Assembly (NCBI GenBank): GCA_001657315.1
Contig: LYSV01000107.1
Coordinates: 886 to 64,885 of the forward strand
Direction of reading: 5' to 3'
From: Flammeovirgaceae bacterium BBD 1991-12
GTDB taxonomy: Bacteria; Bacteroidota; Bacteroidia; Cytophagales; Cyclobacteriaceae
DNA length: 64,000 bases
The notes beneath the pieces are model-generated. The model saw only the letters and a list, made by a program, of their open reading frames with translations, made no database searches and was not told the DNA's origin. The translations under genes and the position numbers were made by a program. Shown here one piece after another: positions 37,584 to 45,602 of the stretch. Every line of letters starts with the position of its first letter. Positions within the stretch are counted from its first letter, which is position 1.

Positions 37584-37747
37584 TTTTTTAGGCGTAAGCT
37601 ATGACCGAATCACAACAAATGCTTTACTGAAAAGTGAAACTTCGATGAATTCTATGTTAAGGAACAGCTATAGACAGCTGAAAACCTGAAACAAATGATA
37701 ACAGGTATTGAACAGTACCTTTAACTACTTTACTCTAACTTTATTTT

Positions 37748-38311
37748 ATGAATACAAACGAAGCTCAGGATATTGTTGAGGAAGTTTTTCAGCTCTATAC
37801 CCGTAAAGGTGATGAAGCCTATCACGGGGAGCCGGTATCACAGCTACAACACATGCTACAGGCAGCCACGCTTGCCATCAATGAGCAGTTTGATGACGAG
37901 ACAGTGCTGGCGGCCTTTTTTCATGACATCGGTCACTTGCTGGAGTCCAGTGAAAGTATGGGTGACTACGGTGTTGTGGATCATGAAAAACTGGGTGCCA
38001 GCTATCTTGAATCCAGGGGTTTTGGTGATAAAATTGTGGACCTGGTCAAACGCCATGTGGAAGCCAAACGTTATTTGACTGCCATTGACCCCACCTACTA
38101 TCCCAATTTGTCACGAGCCAGCAAGGCCACTTTGCAATATCAGGGAGGCCCAATGAATGAGGAGGAGATAAAGGTACTGGAAAAGGATCCGCTCAAAGAG
38201 CTTATCATAAAGATGAGAACATGGGATGAAGCGGCCAAAGTACCGGAAATGGATACAGTCACCCTGGATATCCTGAAAAAAATGACATTGAGATATCTAA
38301 TGCAAAGGTAG
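37748..38311 (+). CDS. phnZ: PhnZ-type HD-domain phosphonate-cleaving oxygenase (TIGR03276)
   Basis: A 187-residue HD-domain protein. PhnZ is a mixed-valence di-iron oxygenase that cleaves (R)-2-amino-1-hydroxyethylphosphonate to glycine and phosphate. Residues matching its active site are visible with near-identical spacing: Tyr25 and Glu28 (substrate-gated lid), His35, the HD pair His59-Asp60, His79, His103, Lys107, Ser125, the QGGPM turn and Asp160 (RTWDEAAK). Length and motif order match PhnZ throughout. It is divergent from the phosphonatase-like gene across 164 bp. The 2-oxoglutarate dioxygenase PhnY that usually makes the substrate is not in this window. Confidence 0.85.
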   Translation: MNTNEAQDIVEEVFQLYTRKGDEAYHGEPVSQLQHMLQAATLAINEQFDDETVLAAFFHDIGHLLESSESMGDYGVVDHEKLGASYLESRGFGDKIVDLVKRHVEAKRYLTAIDPTYYPNLSRASKATLQYQGGPMNEEEIKVLEKDPLKELIIKMRTWDEAAKVPEMDTVTLDILKKMTLRYLMQR

Positions 38312-38433
38312 CTTTGCTTAGAATGTTCTTTTACGAAGAACTGTTCCCGGTTCATGATCCTTCCTGCTCCATCTTAGTGAAGATCGTTGTAAAGGGGTTC
38401 TGGAGATCAATGCCGGTTTTTCACAAACGGGCT

Positions 38434-39240
38434 TCACCCCTTCAGAAAAAAATTAGCCAGACTGGGATCATCGAACAAATACTGAGATGGATTCTCGCCA
38501 GTAAACTCCCTGAAGTTCTTAATGAAATGGGACTGATCAAAAAAGCCGGAAGTAAGTGCGATATCCGTCCATGAACGGTCACCTTCCTTCATTAGCCTGA
38601 AGATATAGCTATGGCGGATGATCCGGCTGAAAAACATGGGGCTGAGTCCCACATATTTTTTAAATAGCCTTTCCAACTGCCGCTCACTGACCCCTGATTT
38701 TTGATGGATTTCGCCCATGCCTATGAGTCCGTTGGATGCAATGAGCATATCCAGGGCCTTGTCAATGGTCATATTGAGCGGCTTACAGCCTTGGATCAGT
38801 TGTGTAAGGTGTCTGTCCAGTTGTCGTATCAACTCTTTCCCGTTCTTTGAAAGATCCACCATTTCAATAAAGGGGAGAGCTTCAGAACCAATGGCAGCCG
38901 TCAGTTCCGGCACTTTATCCACCACGGCAGCCATATTCAATTCAAATAGATGATAAAGGGCAGCCGGCTTGAATTTTATTCCGATCATACCGGACCTGCC
39001 GGTATTCTCAAGATAGAAATAGTTCCGGATCTGACCGGCCAGCAGATACCTGCTTTGCGTACGCCAGACACCGTCCATATTGATGCGCCAGGGATCACCA
39101 TAATGCAAAATGATCTCAGCGTATCCGTCAGGAATGATCTTTTGGCGGACGACTGTTGCATCTCCCTGACTATCAGCCAGCCAGAAGTACTCCACAAGAT
39201 ACCTGATATCGTCAGACGGCGCTATTTGCTCATACATCAT
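38434..39240 (-). CDS. AraC-family transcriptional regulator
   Basis: A 268-residue regulator. The N-terminal half (PSDDIRYLVEYFWLAD, KIIPDGYAEIILHYGD, GMIGIKFKPAALYHLF) resembles the DUF6597 sensor-like domain found in many Bacteroidota AraC proteins. The C-terminal HTH_18 domain (about 165-258) has SGVSERQLERLFKKYVGLSP and DIALTSGFFDQSHFIKNFREFTGENPSQY in sequence segments. It converges on the PhnZ-like gene and is divergent from a small conserved gene whose promoter is listed separately. No target is evident. Confidence 0.88.
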   Translation of the reverse strand: MMYEQIAPSDDIRYLVEYFWLADSQGDATVVRQKIIPDGYAEIILHYGDPWRINMDGVWRTQSRYLLAGQIRNYFYLENTGRSGMIGIKFKPAALYHLFELNMAAVVDKVPELTAAIGSEALPFIEMVDLSKNGKELIRQLDRHLTQLIQGCKPLNMTIDKALDMLIASNGLIGMGEIHQKSGVSERQLERLFKKYVGLSPMFFSRIIRHSYIFRLMKEGDRSWTDIALTSGFFDQSHFIKNFREFTGENPSQYLFDDPSLANFFLKG

Positions 39241-39284
39241 AGACAGTCAATATAGCAATTTGCGCTTAAAAACAACCATTCACA

Positions 39285-39314
39285 ATTGAATAGGCATGAA
39301 GTATCTTATATTTG
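39285..39314 (+). promoter_or_regulatory. Bacteroidota-type promoter
   Basis: A perfect -7 box TATATTTG (39307-39314, consensus TAnnTTTG) lies 18 bp after ATTG (39285-39288), close to the -33 TTTG. The ATG at 39337 follows after 22 nt. Because the box would overlap an alternative GTG start at 39316, it also supports the ATG as the true start. Confidence 0.55.
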
Positions 39315-39336
39315 AGTGCAACCAAAAAAGAACCTC

Positions 39337-39807
39337 ATGTTTGAAGAAGACGATGATGACGACCTGCGCAAACCTGAGCAGTTACCCATTTACCAAAAGG
39401 GTATGGAGATCTTTGACATAGTCAAAACAATGACTGACCTCATTCCCAAAGACAACGAACACCTTCAAATCACCAAAGGATTCATGCTGGAAGATGCTGC
39501 CAACCTAACGGTGAAGGTGGCAGGGGCAGAAGGCGGTGACCTGTATGATATCCGCCTGGAGTGTGCCACGATCATCAGAAAATCTGCCCGTGATCTGGTG
39601 GTGCAACTCAACAGCCTGGAAATGTTTGGATTTGAAGAAACACAATATTTTGATCTGCTCAGACGCGAGGTAGAGGAATACCGTCTGCTATACATTGATT
39701 GGGTGCAAAGCTTTGACCCGTGGAATTATATCATCGACCGCTGGGGGCTATTCAACCCTCCAGGAGTAGGACCATTTGATGAAGATCCGGATGATCTGAT
39801 TGAATAA
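39337..39807 (+). CDS. Conserved hypothetical, predicted helical-bundle protein
   Basis: A 156-residue acidic cytoplasmic protein from the ATG at 39337; an earlier GTG at 39316 lies in the promoter and is not preferred. It starts MFEEDDDDDLRKPEQLPIY and is predicted to be mostly alpha-helical, with regularly spaced hydrophobics in GMEIFDIVKTMTDLIP, CATIIRKSARDLVVQLNSL and LLRREVEEYRLLYIDWV. The pattern recalls four-helix-bundle proteins of the 23S-intervening-sequence-like family, but I cannot assign it. It has its own promoter and no operon partner. Confidence 0.75.
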   Translation: MFEEDDDDDLRKPEQLPIYQKGMEIFDIVKTMTDLIPKDNEHLQITKGFMLEDAANLTVKVAGAEGGDLYDIRLECATIIRKSARDLVVQLNSLEMFGFEETQYFDLLRREVEEYRLLYIDWVQSFDPWNYIIDRWGLFNPPGVGPFDEDPDDLIE

Positions 39808-40035
39808 ATATCCGATTGAAAAGTTTCTCTGGAACTACAGAGCGCTTCAGAGAATCCCATCTCCCTTACTGCCTTCAGGATCAGGAAATTTTACACATCT
39901 GAAAGGATCCTGTTGATCTCATGGGCATCGTTCCCAACAGGTTTCACATATACTGAAAGCTATGTTTGAAAAGAAGGATAATAAATCCTGAACAAAAACA
40001 TAACCTCGATCGTTACTAAAAAAATTAGCTTTTAC

Positions 40036-40043
40036 TATTTTTG
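40036..40043 (+). promoter_or_regulatory. Candidate -7 promoter box
   Basis: TATTTTTG matches TAnnTTTG and ends 22 nt before the ATG at 40066, the same spacing as at the preceding gene. No convincing -33 TTTG is seen. The box is embedded in a short direct repeat of TTACTAT. Confidence 0.35.
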
Positions 40044-40065
40044 TTACTATAAATCACTAATTATC

Positions 40066-40398
40066 ATGAAGTTACAAGCGGGAATTTACAAAGTGAAGCT
40101 AAAAACCCTCATAGAGGAGTTTGCTATTCTGGAAGTGTACAACCGAAACGGGCATCGCTACTACAGCATCAACAATGGCCCGGAAAATGAGCTGGACTGG
40201 TTAAGGGAACGTGATCCTTGTGAGGTTGTCAGGCAATTGAGAGGATTGAACGTTCATGGCGCCCGGATGGAGATCAAATTCCGGGACGCAGATGGTGATT
40301 ATTACACCTTTCCGGCTTCAAACGTAGAGGTAGTGAAGCAGATCTTTACAAAATTTCCGGAAGTGGGCCGGGCACTGGGTTCCAAAAAAATAGGATGA
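40066..40398 (+). CDS. Small conserved hypothetical protein
   Basis: A 110-residue basic protein without signal or membrane segment. The N-terminal half looks beta-stranded (GIYKVKLKTLIEEFAILEVY, HRYYSINNG), with charged turns. Its C-terminus includes YYTFPASNVEVVKQIFTKF. I recognise no family. Clean ATG, a plausible -7 box 22 nt upstream and normal composition support it being real. It stands alone before a 920-bp non-coding gap. Confidence 0.6.
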   Translation: MKLQAGIYKVKLKTLIEEFAILEVYNRNGHRYYSINNGPENELDWLRERDPCEVVRQLRGLNVHGARMEIKFRDADGDYYTFPASNVEVVKQIFTKFPEVGRALGSKKIG

Positions 40399-41319
40399 GT
40401 ATCAGATAGCCGGCGCAAAACTCCTCCTGGTCCGGTGGGCATCTCCTTTTCTACATATGTCAACCCTGATAAGACAAGTACGTCTAAAACCAGGTAGTCA
40501 GTGGTAGCGGGTGGTTCAAAACCGGTTCTACATGATTTTCGAATTCATCTACCATGACGAACGAAACGGGGCACATTTTCTCTGGTCAAATAAAGAAACT
40601 GTAAGCCTGGCTTCTATTACGTAGTACAGCTTGTTACTATCTGGGATCATCAGGGAGATATTGGCCAGGGAAAACCAGTATAGCAGAGGTATCTTTACTG
40701 GCTGGATTGTTTGTTGATTAATTAATAAATACTATTCCCCTACCTTTACATAGTTTTTCAACCACGCCCATGATACTTTCTACCACCACATATCCAGTAT
40801 TCGCGATATCCTCTCTTTTCCGTTCTCTTCGAATTCAGAGATAAGAAACCCATAAACTATTCATTCAAAGAAACGCCATTGCAACGAAAGCATGTGATAT
40901 CGGGTATCGTACGGCTATTGGGAGTATAAACTACTAAGTTTTGACTTCCTTACCACTAAATAATATTTCAGACGAAGAGCACGTAAATCTCTTGCACAAT
41001 AATAATGAGCGTGTTTTGGGTGAATATTTAACTGTTATTAATAACACCTTTTTCGATCTTGTACAAAGTTCTGCAAAGTCGCAGTTGTATAATAAATAAG
41101 CCGAACATCAACGGCAGACACCATGCTATTCCCAAAAAATGGCATTTGGCACAACCGGCTGATTATAAGTGATATATGGTGTTAATTAATGAACTGATCA
41201 AAGCATACTGTTATCACTAGTTTTACTGATGGTGCTTCTTAATAATTCACTATTTCTAGTGATTGAAACACGGCAATATAAAATTTAGCTTTGTTTTCTA
41301 GAATGATTCTAAATAACAA
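40399..41319. other. Long AT-rich intergenic gap before the iron-uptake module
   Basis: About 920 bp with no credible reading frame on either strand and no RNA gene recognised. It becomes clearly AT-rich to the right. An 8-bp inverted repeat ATCACTAG (41213-41220) / CTAGTGAT (41256-41263) encloses a smaller hairpin (CACTA/TAGTG, 41248-41261). The right end carries the palindrome listed next. The stretch may be the scar of an insertion at the left boundary of the module, but no integrase, direct repeat or tRNA supports this. Confidence 0.5.
41291..41319. promoter_or_regulatory. 29-bp imperfect palindrome, candidate iron-responsive operator
   Basis: Left arm TTGTTTTCTAGAA (41291-41303), centre TGA, right arm TTCTAAATAACAA (41307-41319): 11 of 13 positions pair, with a perfect TAGAA-TGA-TTCTA core. 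It ends one base before the GTG start of the TonB receptor. Size and A/T-rich symmetry resemble Fur-type boxes upstream of iron-uptake genes. Because it abuts the start codon it could also act as an RNA hairpin over the translation start. Confidence 0.5.
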
Positions 41320-43680
41320 GTGAGAACCACCTTATTCCTATTTCTGATTTTCCTGAGTTCCATAAGTTTCGCTGGTACTATTAAAGGTAAAATACTGGAT
41401 CATCACAATGAACCCTTACCAGGGGTTACAGTTCGAATTCAGGGTACAGCTTATGGAGGAATTTCTGATGCAAAAGGTCGGTTTAACATTGACGTTGAAG
41501 AAGGCACGTACATTTTGCAAGTTTCATCGGTTGGTTTTGAGACTAATGCGAAAACTGTAACTGTTCCCGGTAGAGGGGTTATTTTAGTTGATTTCCAAAT
41601 GAAAGAATCGATCACTGAGCTTGAAGAAGTAGTTGTTAAAAGCAAGACTTTTGAACAAGAGAAGATGGAAGACCCGATAAAAGTGGAAATCATTAATACA
41701 AAAAAATTACAGGCACAATCAATTAGCCTTCCACAAATTATCAATCAAACCTCAGGAGTAAAAGTTCGTCAAACCGGAGGTGTCGGTAGCAGTACGAACA
41801 TAAATATCAATGGATTACAGGGAAGCGCTATACGCTTTTTTAAAGATGGGATACCATTGGATTACCTGGGACGTGCATTTGATCTAAGCCTGGTGCCTGT
41901 AGATCAACTATCAAATATTGAGATATATAAAGGGGTACTGCCTGTAAAGCTGGGAGCTGATGCACTGGGAGGAGCGGTAAACTTCGTGACTGATAATACT
42001 GCTCAAAATAACCTTAGTACAGCCTATAGTTTTGGTTCTTTCAATACCCATCAGGTCAACCTAAATGGTACATTAGTAATACCGCAGACCCCTCTTTTCA
42101 TAGGTCTCTCATCCTACTACGTCACATCAGATAATAATTACCGTCTTGATGTTCCCGTGGTGAATAATGAAACACGTAATCTTGAAATGAGAGAGGTGGA
42201 GCGTTTTCACGATGAAATAGAGACACTTTATACTGAATTAAAATTTGGTATCAACAATACTAAAATTGCGGATTCCTGGTATATAAGTGGCAGCTTCTTT
42301 GACCTGGAACAAGATAATCAAAACAATATATTATTATCTACGCCGTACGGTGAAGCCTTCAGCACCGAAAGGTCTTACATCGGAACTACACGATATCAGA
42401 AACGCATCGACAAATTATCCATAGATGCTTTTCTAGCCTATAGCAATCGCAACACAAAATTGATTGACACGGTCAATGTTCGTTATAATTGGCTTGGAGA
42501 GATTACCAGCACAGGCACTGGTCCTGGGGGCGAAATTAGTGACATTGGCAGCGACCAAAGTTTGGACTTTGAAACATGGACGGGGCGTCTGTATCTTACC
42601 TATAACCTTCATCCTAATCATTTTCTATACCTTAATCACAACCTGATTTCGGAAAGAAGACAAGGAACGGATCCAAGAGCACCAAAACTTCCTGGAACTG
42701 ACATTGATCCCCTATCGCTTACCGCAAAATACAGAAGGAATATTACTGGTTTCGGCCTTTCGTCATCTTTCATAGGTGAGCAATTGAAAAGTGAAATCAC
42801 AATTAAGCGTTACGAGTTGTTTACATCCTCAGTTTCTCCATTTGCTTTGAACGATAACGTGGAAGAATTTACCAATGTCAATTATGGAGCCGGAGCTTCT
42901 TTCAAGTACAGTCTGAGCAATCAAAAATACATTCGATTATCCTATGAGCTTGCAACTCGTATTCCAAATACAGAAGAATATTTAGGTAATCCAAGCCAGT
43001 TTATTCTTGGCAACCCGTCACTATTACCTGAGACCAGTCACAACGTCAACTTAGGCCTCTATACCAATCTAAATAAAGACAATACTTATTGGCTCGATGT
43101 AAACACATTTTACCGATACATCAACGATAATATTTTTCTTATTCCGGGCTTGGTTACTTCGCAGTATCGAAACCAGGATGATGCACAATCTGTGGGCGTT
43201 GAATTGAGTTTAAGGGGCGAGATTGTTAATGATTTAACGTTTTCTACGGCAGTTACATACCAGGATATCAGGCGGACGGGTATTCAAGACGTATCTAATG
43301 CATTGTTAGATGGTGCGAGACAGCCAAATACTCCTTATTTCTTCACCAACCTTTCACTGCGCTACAAGAAAGACAATTTAGGGTCAATCCCTGGCTCATG
43401 GCAGTTTTACACTAATTACAGCTTTGTGGAGAAATATTTGTTAGAGAGCGTAAGTCGCGAACAAGAACCACCCCTGTTTGGTGAAGTGGGAAGTATCACT
43501 GAACAAATCATACCTTCTCAACATGTGGTAGACGCAGGTGTTACCTATCGGTTTGAAAACCTCCCACTTTGGCTAAACATGGAGTTAAATAATGTTCTGG
43601 ACCTAGAAGTTTATGATAGCTACAGGGTACAAAGACCTAGCCTTAATTATCGATTCAAAGTGAGATACTCATTAAACTAA
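41320..43680 (+). CDS. TonB-dependent receptor, probably siderophore/iron uptake
   Basis: A 786-residue outer-membrane receptor. The start is GTG; an in-frame stop lies two codons upstream and no later Met precedes the signal peptide (LFLFLIFLSSISFAG). A CarboxypepD_reg-like domain (about 21-95, TIKGKILDHHNEPLPGVTVRI) is followed by a plug (about 115-225) with GGVGSSTNININGLQG and GADALGGAVNFVTDN. The barrel ends VRYSLN. The DUF4374 lipoprotein and PepSY protein downstream point to a ferric-siderophore role. Codon and base composition is visibly more AT-rich than the neighbouring loci. Confidence 0.87.
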   Translation: MRTTLFLFLIFLSSISFAGTIKGKILDHHNEPLPGVTVRIQGTAYGGISDAKGRFNIDVEEGTYILQVSSVGFETNAKTVTVPGRGVILVDFQMKESITELEEVVVKSKTFEQEKMEDPIKVEIINTKKLQAQSISLPQIINQTSGVKVRQTGGVGSSTNININGLQGSAIRFFKDGIPLDYLGRAFDLSLVPVDQLSNIEIYKGVLPVKLGADALGGAVNFVTDNTAQNNLSTAYSFGSFNTHQVNLNGTLVIPQTPLFIGLSSYYVTSDNNYRLDVPVVNNETRNLEMREVERFHDEIETLYTELKFGINNTKIADSWYISGSFFDLEQDNQNNILLSTPYGEAFSTERSYIGTTRYQKRIDKLSIDAFLAYSNRNTKLIDTVNVRYNWLGEITSTGTGPGGEISDIGSDQSLDFETWTGRLYLTYNLHPNHFLYLNHNLISERRQGTDPRAPKLPGTDIDPLSLTAKYRRNITGFGLSSSFIGEQLKSEITIKRYELFTSSVSPFALNDNVEEFTNVNYGAGASFKYSLSNQKYIRLSYELATRIPNTEEYLGNPSQFILGNPSLLPETSHNVNLGLYTNLNKDNTYWLDVNTFYRYINDNIFLIPGLVTSQYRNQDDAQSVGVELSLRGEIVNDLTFSTAVTYQDIRRTGIQDVSNALLDGARQPNTPYFFTNLSLRYKKDNLGSIPGSWQFYTNYSFVEKYLLESVSREQEPPLFGEVGSITEQIIPSQHVVDAGVTYRFENLPLWLNMELNNVLDLEVYDSYRVQRPSLNYRFKVRYSLN

Positions 43681-43720
43681 TTTTTTATTGAAGATTTACC
43701 GAAACCTATTTGCCTGAAAA

Positions 43721-44947
43721 ATGAAAACTAAACTTAATTATTTGTATATCATAACCCTGATTACAGGGTTAAGTCTGTTTATTGGATGTAGTGATGACGA
43801 TCCTACACCTACTTCTGATGATGTTACATCCGATTTTGCATTATTTATTACCACTGATCCCTCAACCAGCGCAGGCCTCATCATACCATTTGATTCAGTA
43901 CCGAACGGAACGATAAATCCCGGCTCTTTTTCTAACGCACGCCAAGTGTCTCAAATCAGAGAGGCTGGTATTGGTTTTGGAAATACCTTCTACCACGTTT
44001 TTAATCCGGATGGCGACGGAGGCATTCAAAAGTTTTCACTAAATGCCGACGGATCAGTTCGTACTGAAGGATTCATTTTCACAGGTATTTTCAGAATGAT
44101 GTTTGAAATTGTAAGTGACACCGAAGGATATTATTGGGACGGTGAGTTAGGTGAAAAATCCTTGCAGACGTTTAATCCGGAGACCATGCAAAGAACTGGA
44201 GCAATTGACCTTTCCGAAGGTATAGATACCTATGTTAATGATGAAGTTGCAAGTGTGAGAGTAGGTGGGTTTATGGTGGAAAGAGATAGAAGATTGTATA
44301 CCCAGTTTTTTTATAATGACGCCAATGGAATCCATGCTTACGACTCTTCCTTTTTTGCAGTAATAAATCTGGACAATGAAGAAATCGAAAATCTCAGTAT
44401 TTATCCAAAGTTTGGAACGTATGGATTTGATATCAAAAACCTGAATATGGCCCATAAAGCTCCTAACGAAGATTTCTATATCTCGACATTCTGGGGATTC
44501 TTTGGAAACGATCTGAACGGAAGAATATTAAGATTCAACAGTGGAGAAACTACACTTGATGAAGACTTTGATATCAACGTAGATGAATTTGTAGGTGGAG
44601 GTACCTTCCTTGTTGGTGGTCCCGTAGTAAGTGGAGATAAACTATATGTTCGGTTTAAAGCCAATCCGACAAATCCTGATTTTAGTAATACCCAGGAAGA
44701 AGACATTTATCTTCATGAAATTGATGTGAACACTCGGGAGATCACGCGAATTCCTGGAATCCCAGGCAGTTCATTCAATAGCATTAGTGGACCGTTCATT
44801 ATCAATGGTCTTGTATACGTTGTCGTGAGCAATGATGATGAGCAGGCATATTACACTTACGATCCTCAAACAGAGGAAGTGGAAAAGGCCATTACGTTTT
44901 CTGCGGGTACACCGCAGCATATCGTTCAATTTGACGCTTCACTCTAA
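43721..44947 (+). CDS. DUF4374-type lipoprotein
   Basis: A 408-residue lipoprotein (lipobox LFIGC, Cys23) followed by an acidic linker DDDPTPTSDDV. The body has repeated beta-strand units with IQKFSLNADG, LQTFNPETMQ, FAVINLDNEE and GRILRFNSGE, as in a propeller. The overall pattern matches DUF4374 proteins, which in Bacteroidota are typically encoded beside siderophore receptors and PepSY proteins. A role as a surface or periplasmic accessory for ferric-siderophore capture is likely but not shown. It begins 40 bp after the receptor gene. Confidence 0.82.
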   Translation: MKTKLNYLYIITLITGLSLFIGCSDDDPTPTSDDVTSDFALFITTDPSTSAGLIIPFDSVPNGTINPGSFSNARQVSQIREAGIGFGNTFYHVFNPDGDGGIQKFSLNADGSVRTEGFIFTGIFRMMFEIVSDTEGYYWDGELGEKSLQTFNPETMQRTGAIDLSEGIDTYVNDEVASVRVGGFMVERDRRLYTQFFYNDANGIHAYDSSFFAVINLDNEEIENLSIYPKFGTYGFDIKNLNMAHKAPNEDFYISTFWGFFGNDLNGRILRFNSGETTLDEDFDINVDEFVGGGTFLVGGPVVSGDKLYVRFKANPTNPDFSNTQEEDIYLHEIDVNTREITRIPGIPGSSFNSISGPFIINGLVYVVVSNDDEQAYYTYDPQTEEVEKAITFSAGTPQHIVQFDASL

Positions 44948-45042
44948 ATTGATTCAGTCTGAGCATTCTTTGTTCCTTCCTATCTGTTTTCATTTTGTAC
45001 GTAAGTGCAGAAAAGACTGATTACCAACCAGGGGGAACCCAA

Positions 45043-45300
45043 ATGGCAAAAGTGGTTAATGTTTTGACTGTGCATTCACTCAAAGGGAAAATACTTTCCT
45101 TCATACTTTTCCTTGTTAGCACTGCACTACTGATCAAAGGAATGGGATTAGCTTCCGGGATATTCAGTAGTACAGTACTTTGGGTTCTATTAGCTGGTTT
45201 AGTGCTGTTATTCATACCGTTTCATAGGCCTGGAACCAGGCACTTGCTCGTTATTGGCATTCTGATCTTCGTGGTAGAAGTTTTAATTACCAAACTTTAA
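45043..45300 (+). CDS. Small membrane protein in iron-uptake operon
   Basis: An 85-residue protein from the ATG at 45043; an in-frame TTG at 44995 is not preferred. Three hydrophobic segments are visible: GKILSFILFLVSTALLI, FSSTVLWVLLAGLVLLFI and LLVIGILIFVVEVLI. No motif is recognised. It ends 4 bp before the next small gene, and both precede the PepSY gene, so all are probably one transcript. Possibly an accessory subunit of the ferric reductase or uptake complex. Confidence 0.7.
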   Translation: MAKVVNVLTVHSLKGKILSFILFLVSTALLIKGMGLASGIFSSTVLWVLLAGLVLLFIPFHRPGTRHLLVIGILIFVVEVLITKL

Positions 45301-45304
45301 TAAT

Positions 45305-45598
45305 ATGCCTGCAAATAAAAAATATTTAACGACCTCACTCTGGGCTAAGTTTGGTAAGATCAGTGCGGCCATTATTGGTGGATTCCTGGCTTCTACAGCG
45401 ATTCACTTAGCTTTCGCTACCCAACTTGACCCGATAGCAGTCTGGGGCACAGCCATTTTCACAACCTTTCTTGTTTGGACAGGCATTATCTTGTTTATCT
45501 ACTGGATCAGGGCTGCCTGGAAAGCCTGGTTGTTTTGCATTGGGCTAATGCTAATAAGTGTGGCCGTTATTTATCTTTCACTTCCTGTAAATTCCTAA
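45305..45598 (+). CDS. Small three-helix membrane protein in iron-uptake operon
   Basis: A 97-residue membrane protein with three helices (AAIIGGFLASTAIHLAF, WGTAIFTTFLVWTGIILFIY, WLFCIGLMLISVAVIYLSL). Its shape resembles small proteins found before PepSY genes in siderophore clusters (DUF3649-like), but the match is by pattern only. A conserved-looking HLAFATQ lies after helix 1. It is spaced 4 bp from each neighbour, showing strong operon organisation. Confidence 0.72.
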   Translation: MPANKKYLTTSLWAKFGKISAAIIGGFLASTAIHLAFATQLDPIAVWGTAIFTTFLVWTGIILFIYWIRAAWKAWLFCIGLMLISVAVIYLSLPVNS

Positions 45599-45602
45599 AG
45601 CC

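Noticed and set aside
39825-39854. A possible terminator: 7-bp stem TTCTCTG/CAGAGAA after the small helical gene
   Set aside because: The loop is 16 nt and no T-run follows, so the evidence is too weak to call a terminator.
40399-41319. A possible remnant gene or integration site in the long gap
   Set aside because: No frame of useful length, integrase, tRNA or flanking direct repeat was found; only small inverted repeats.
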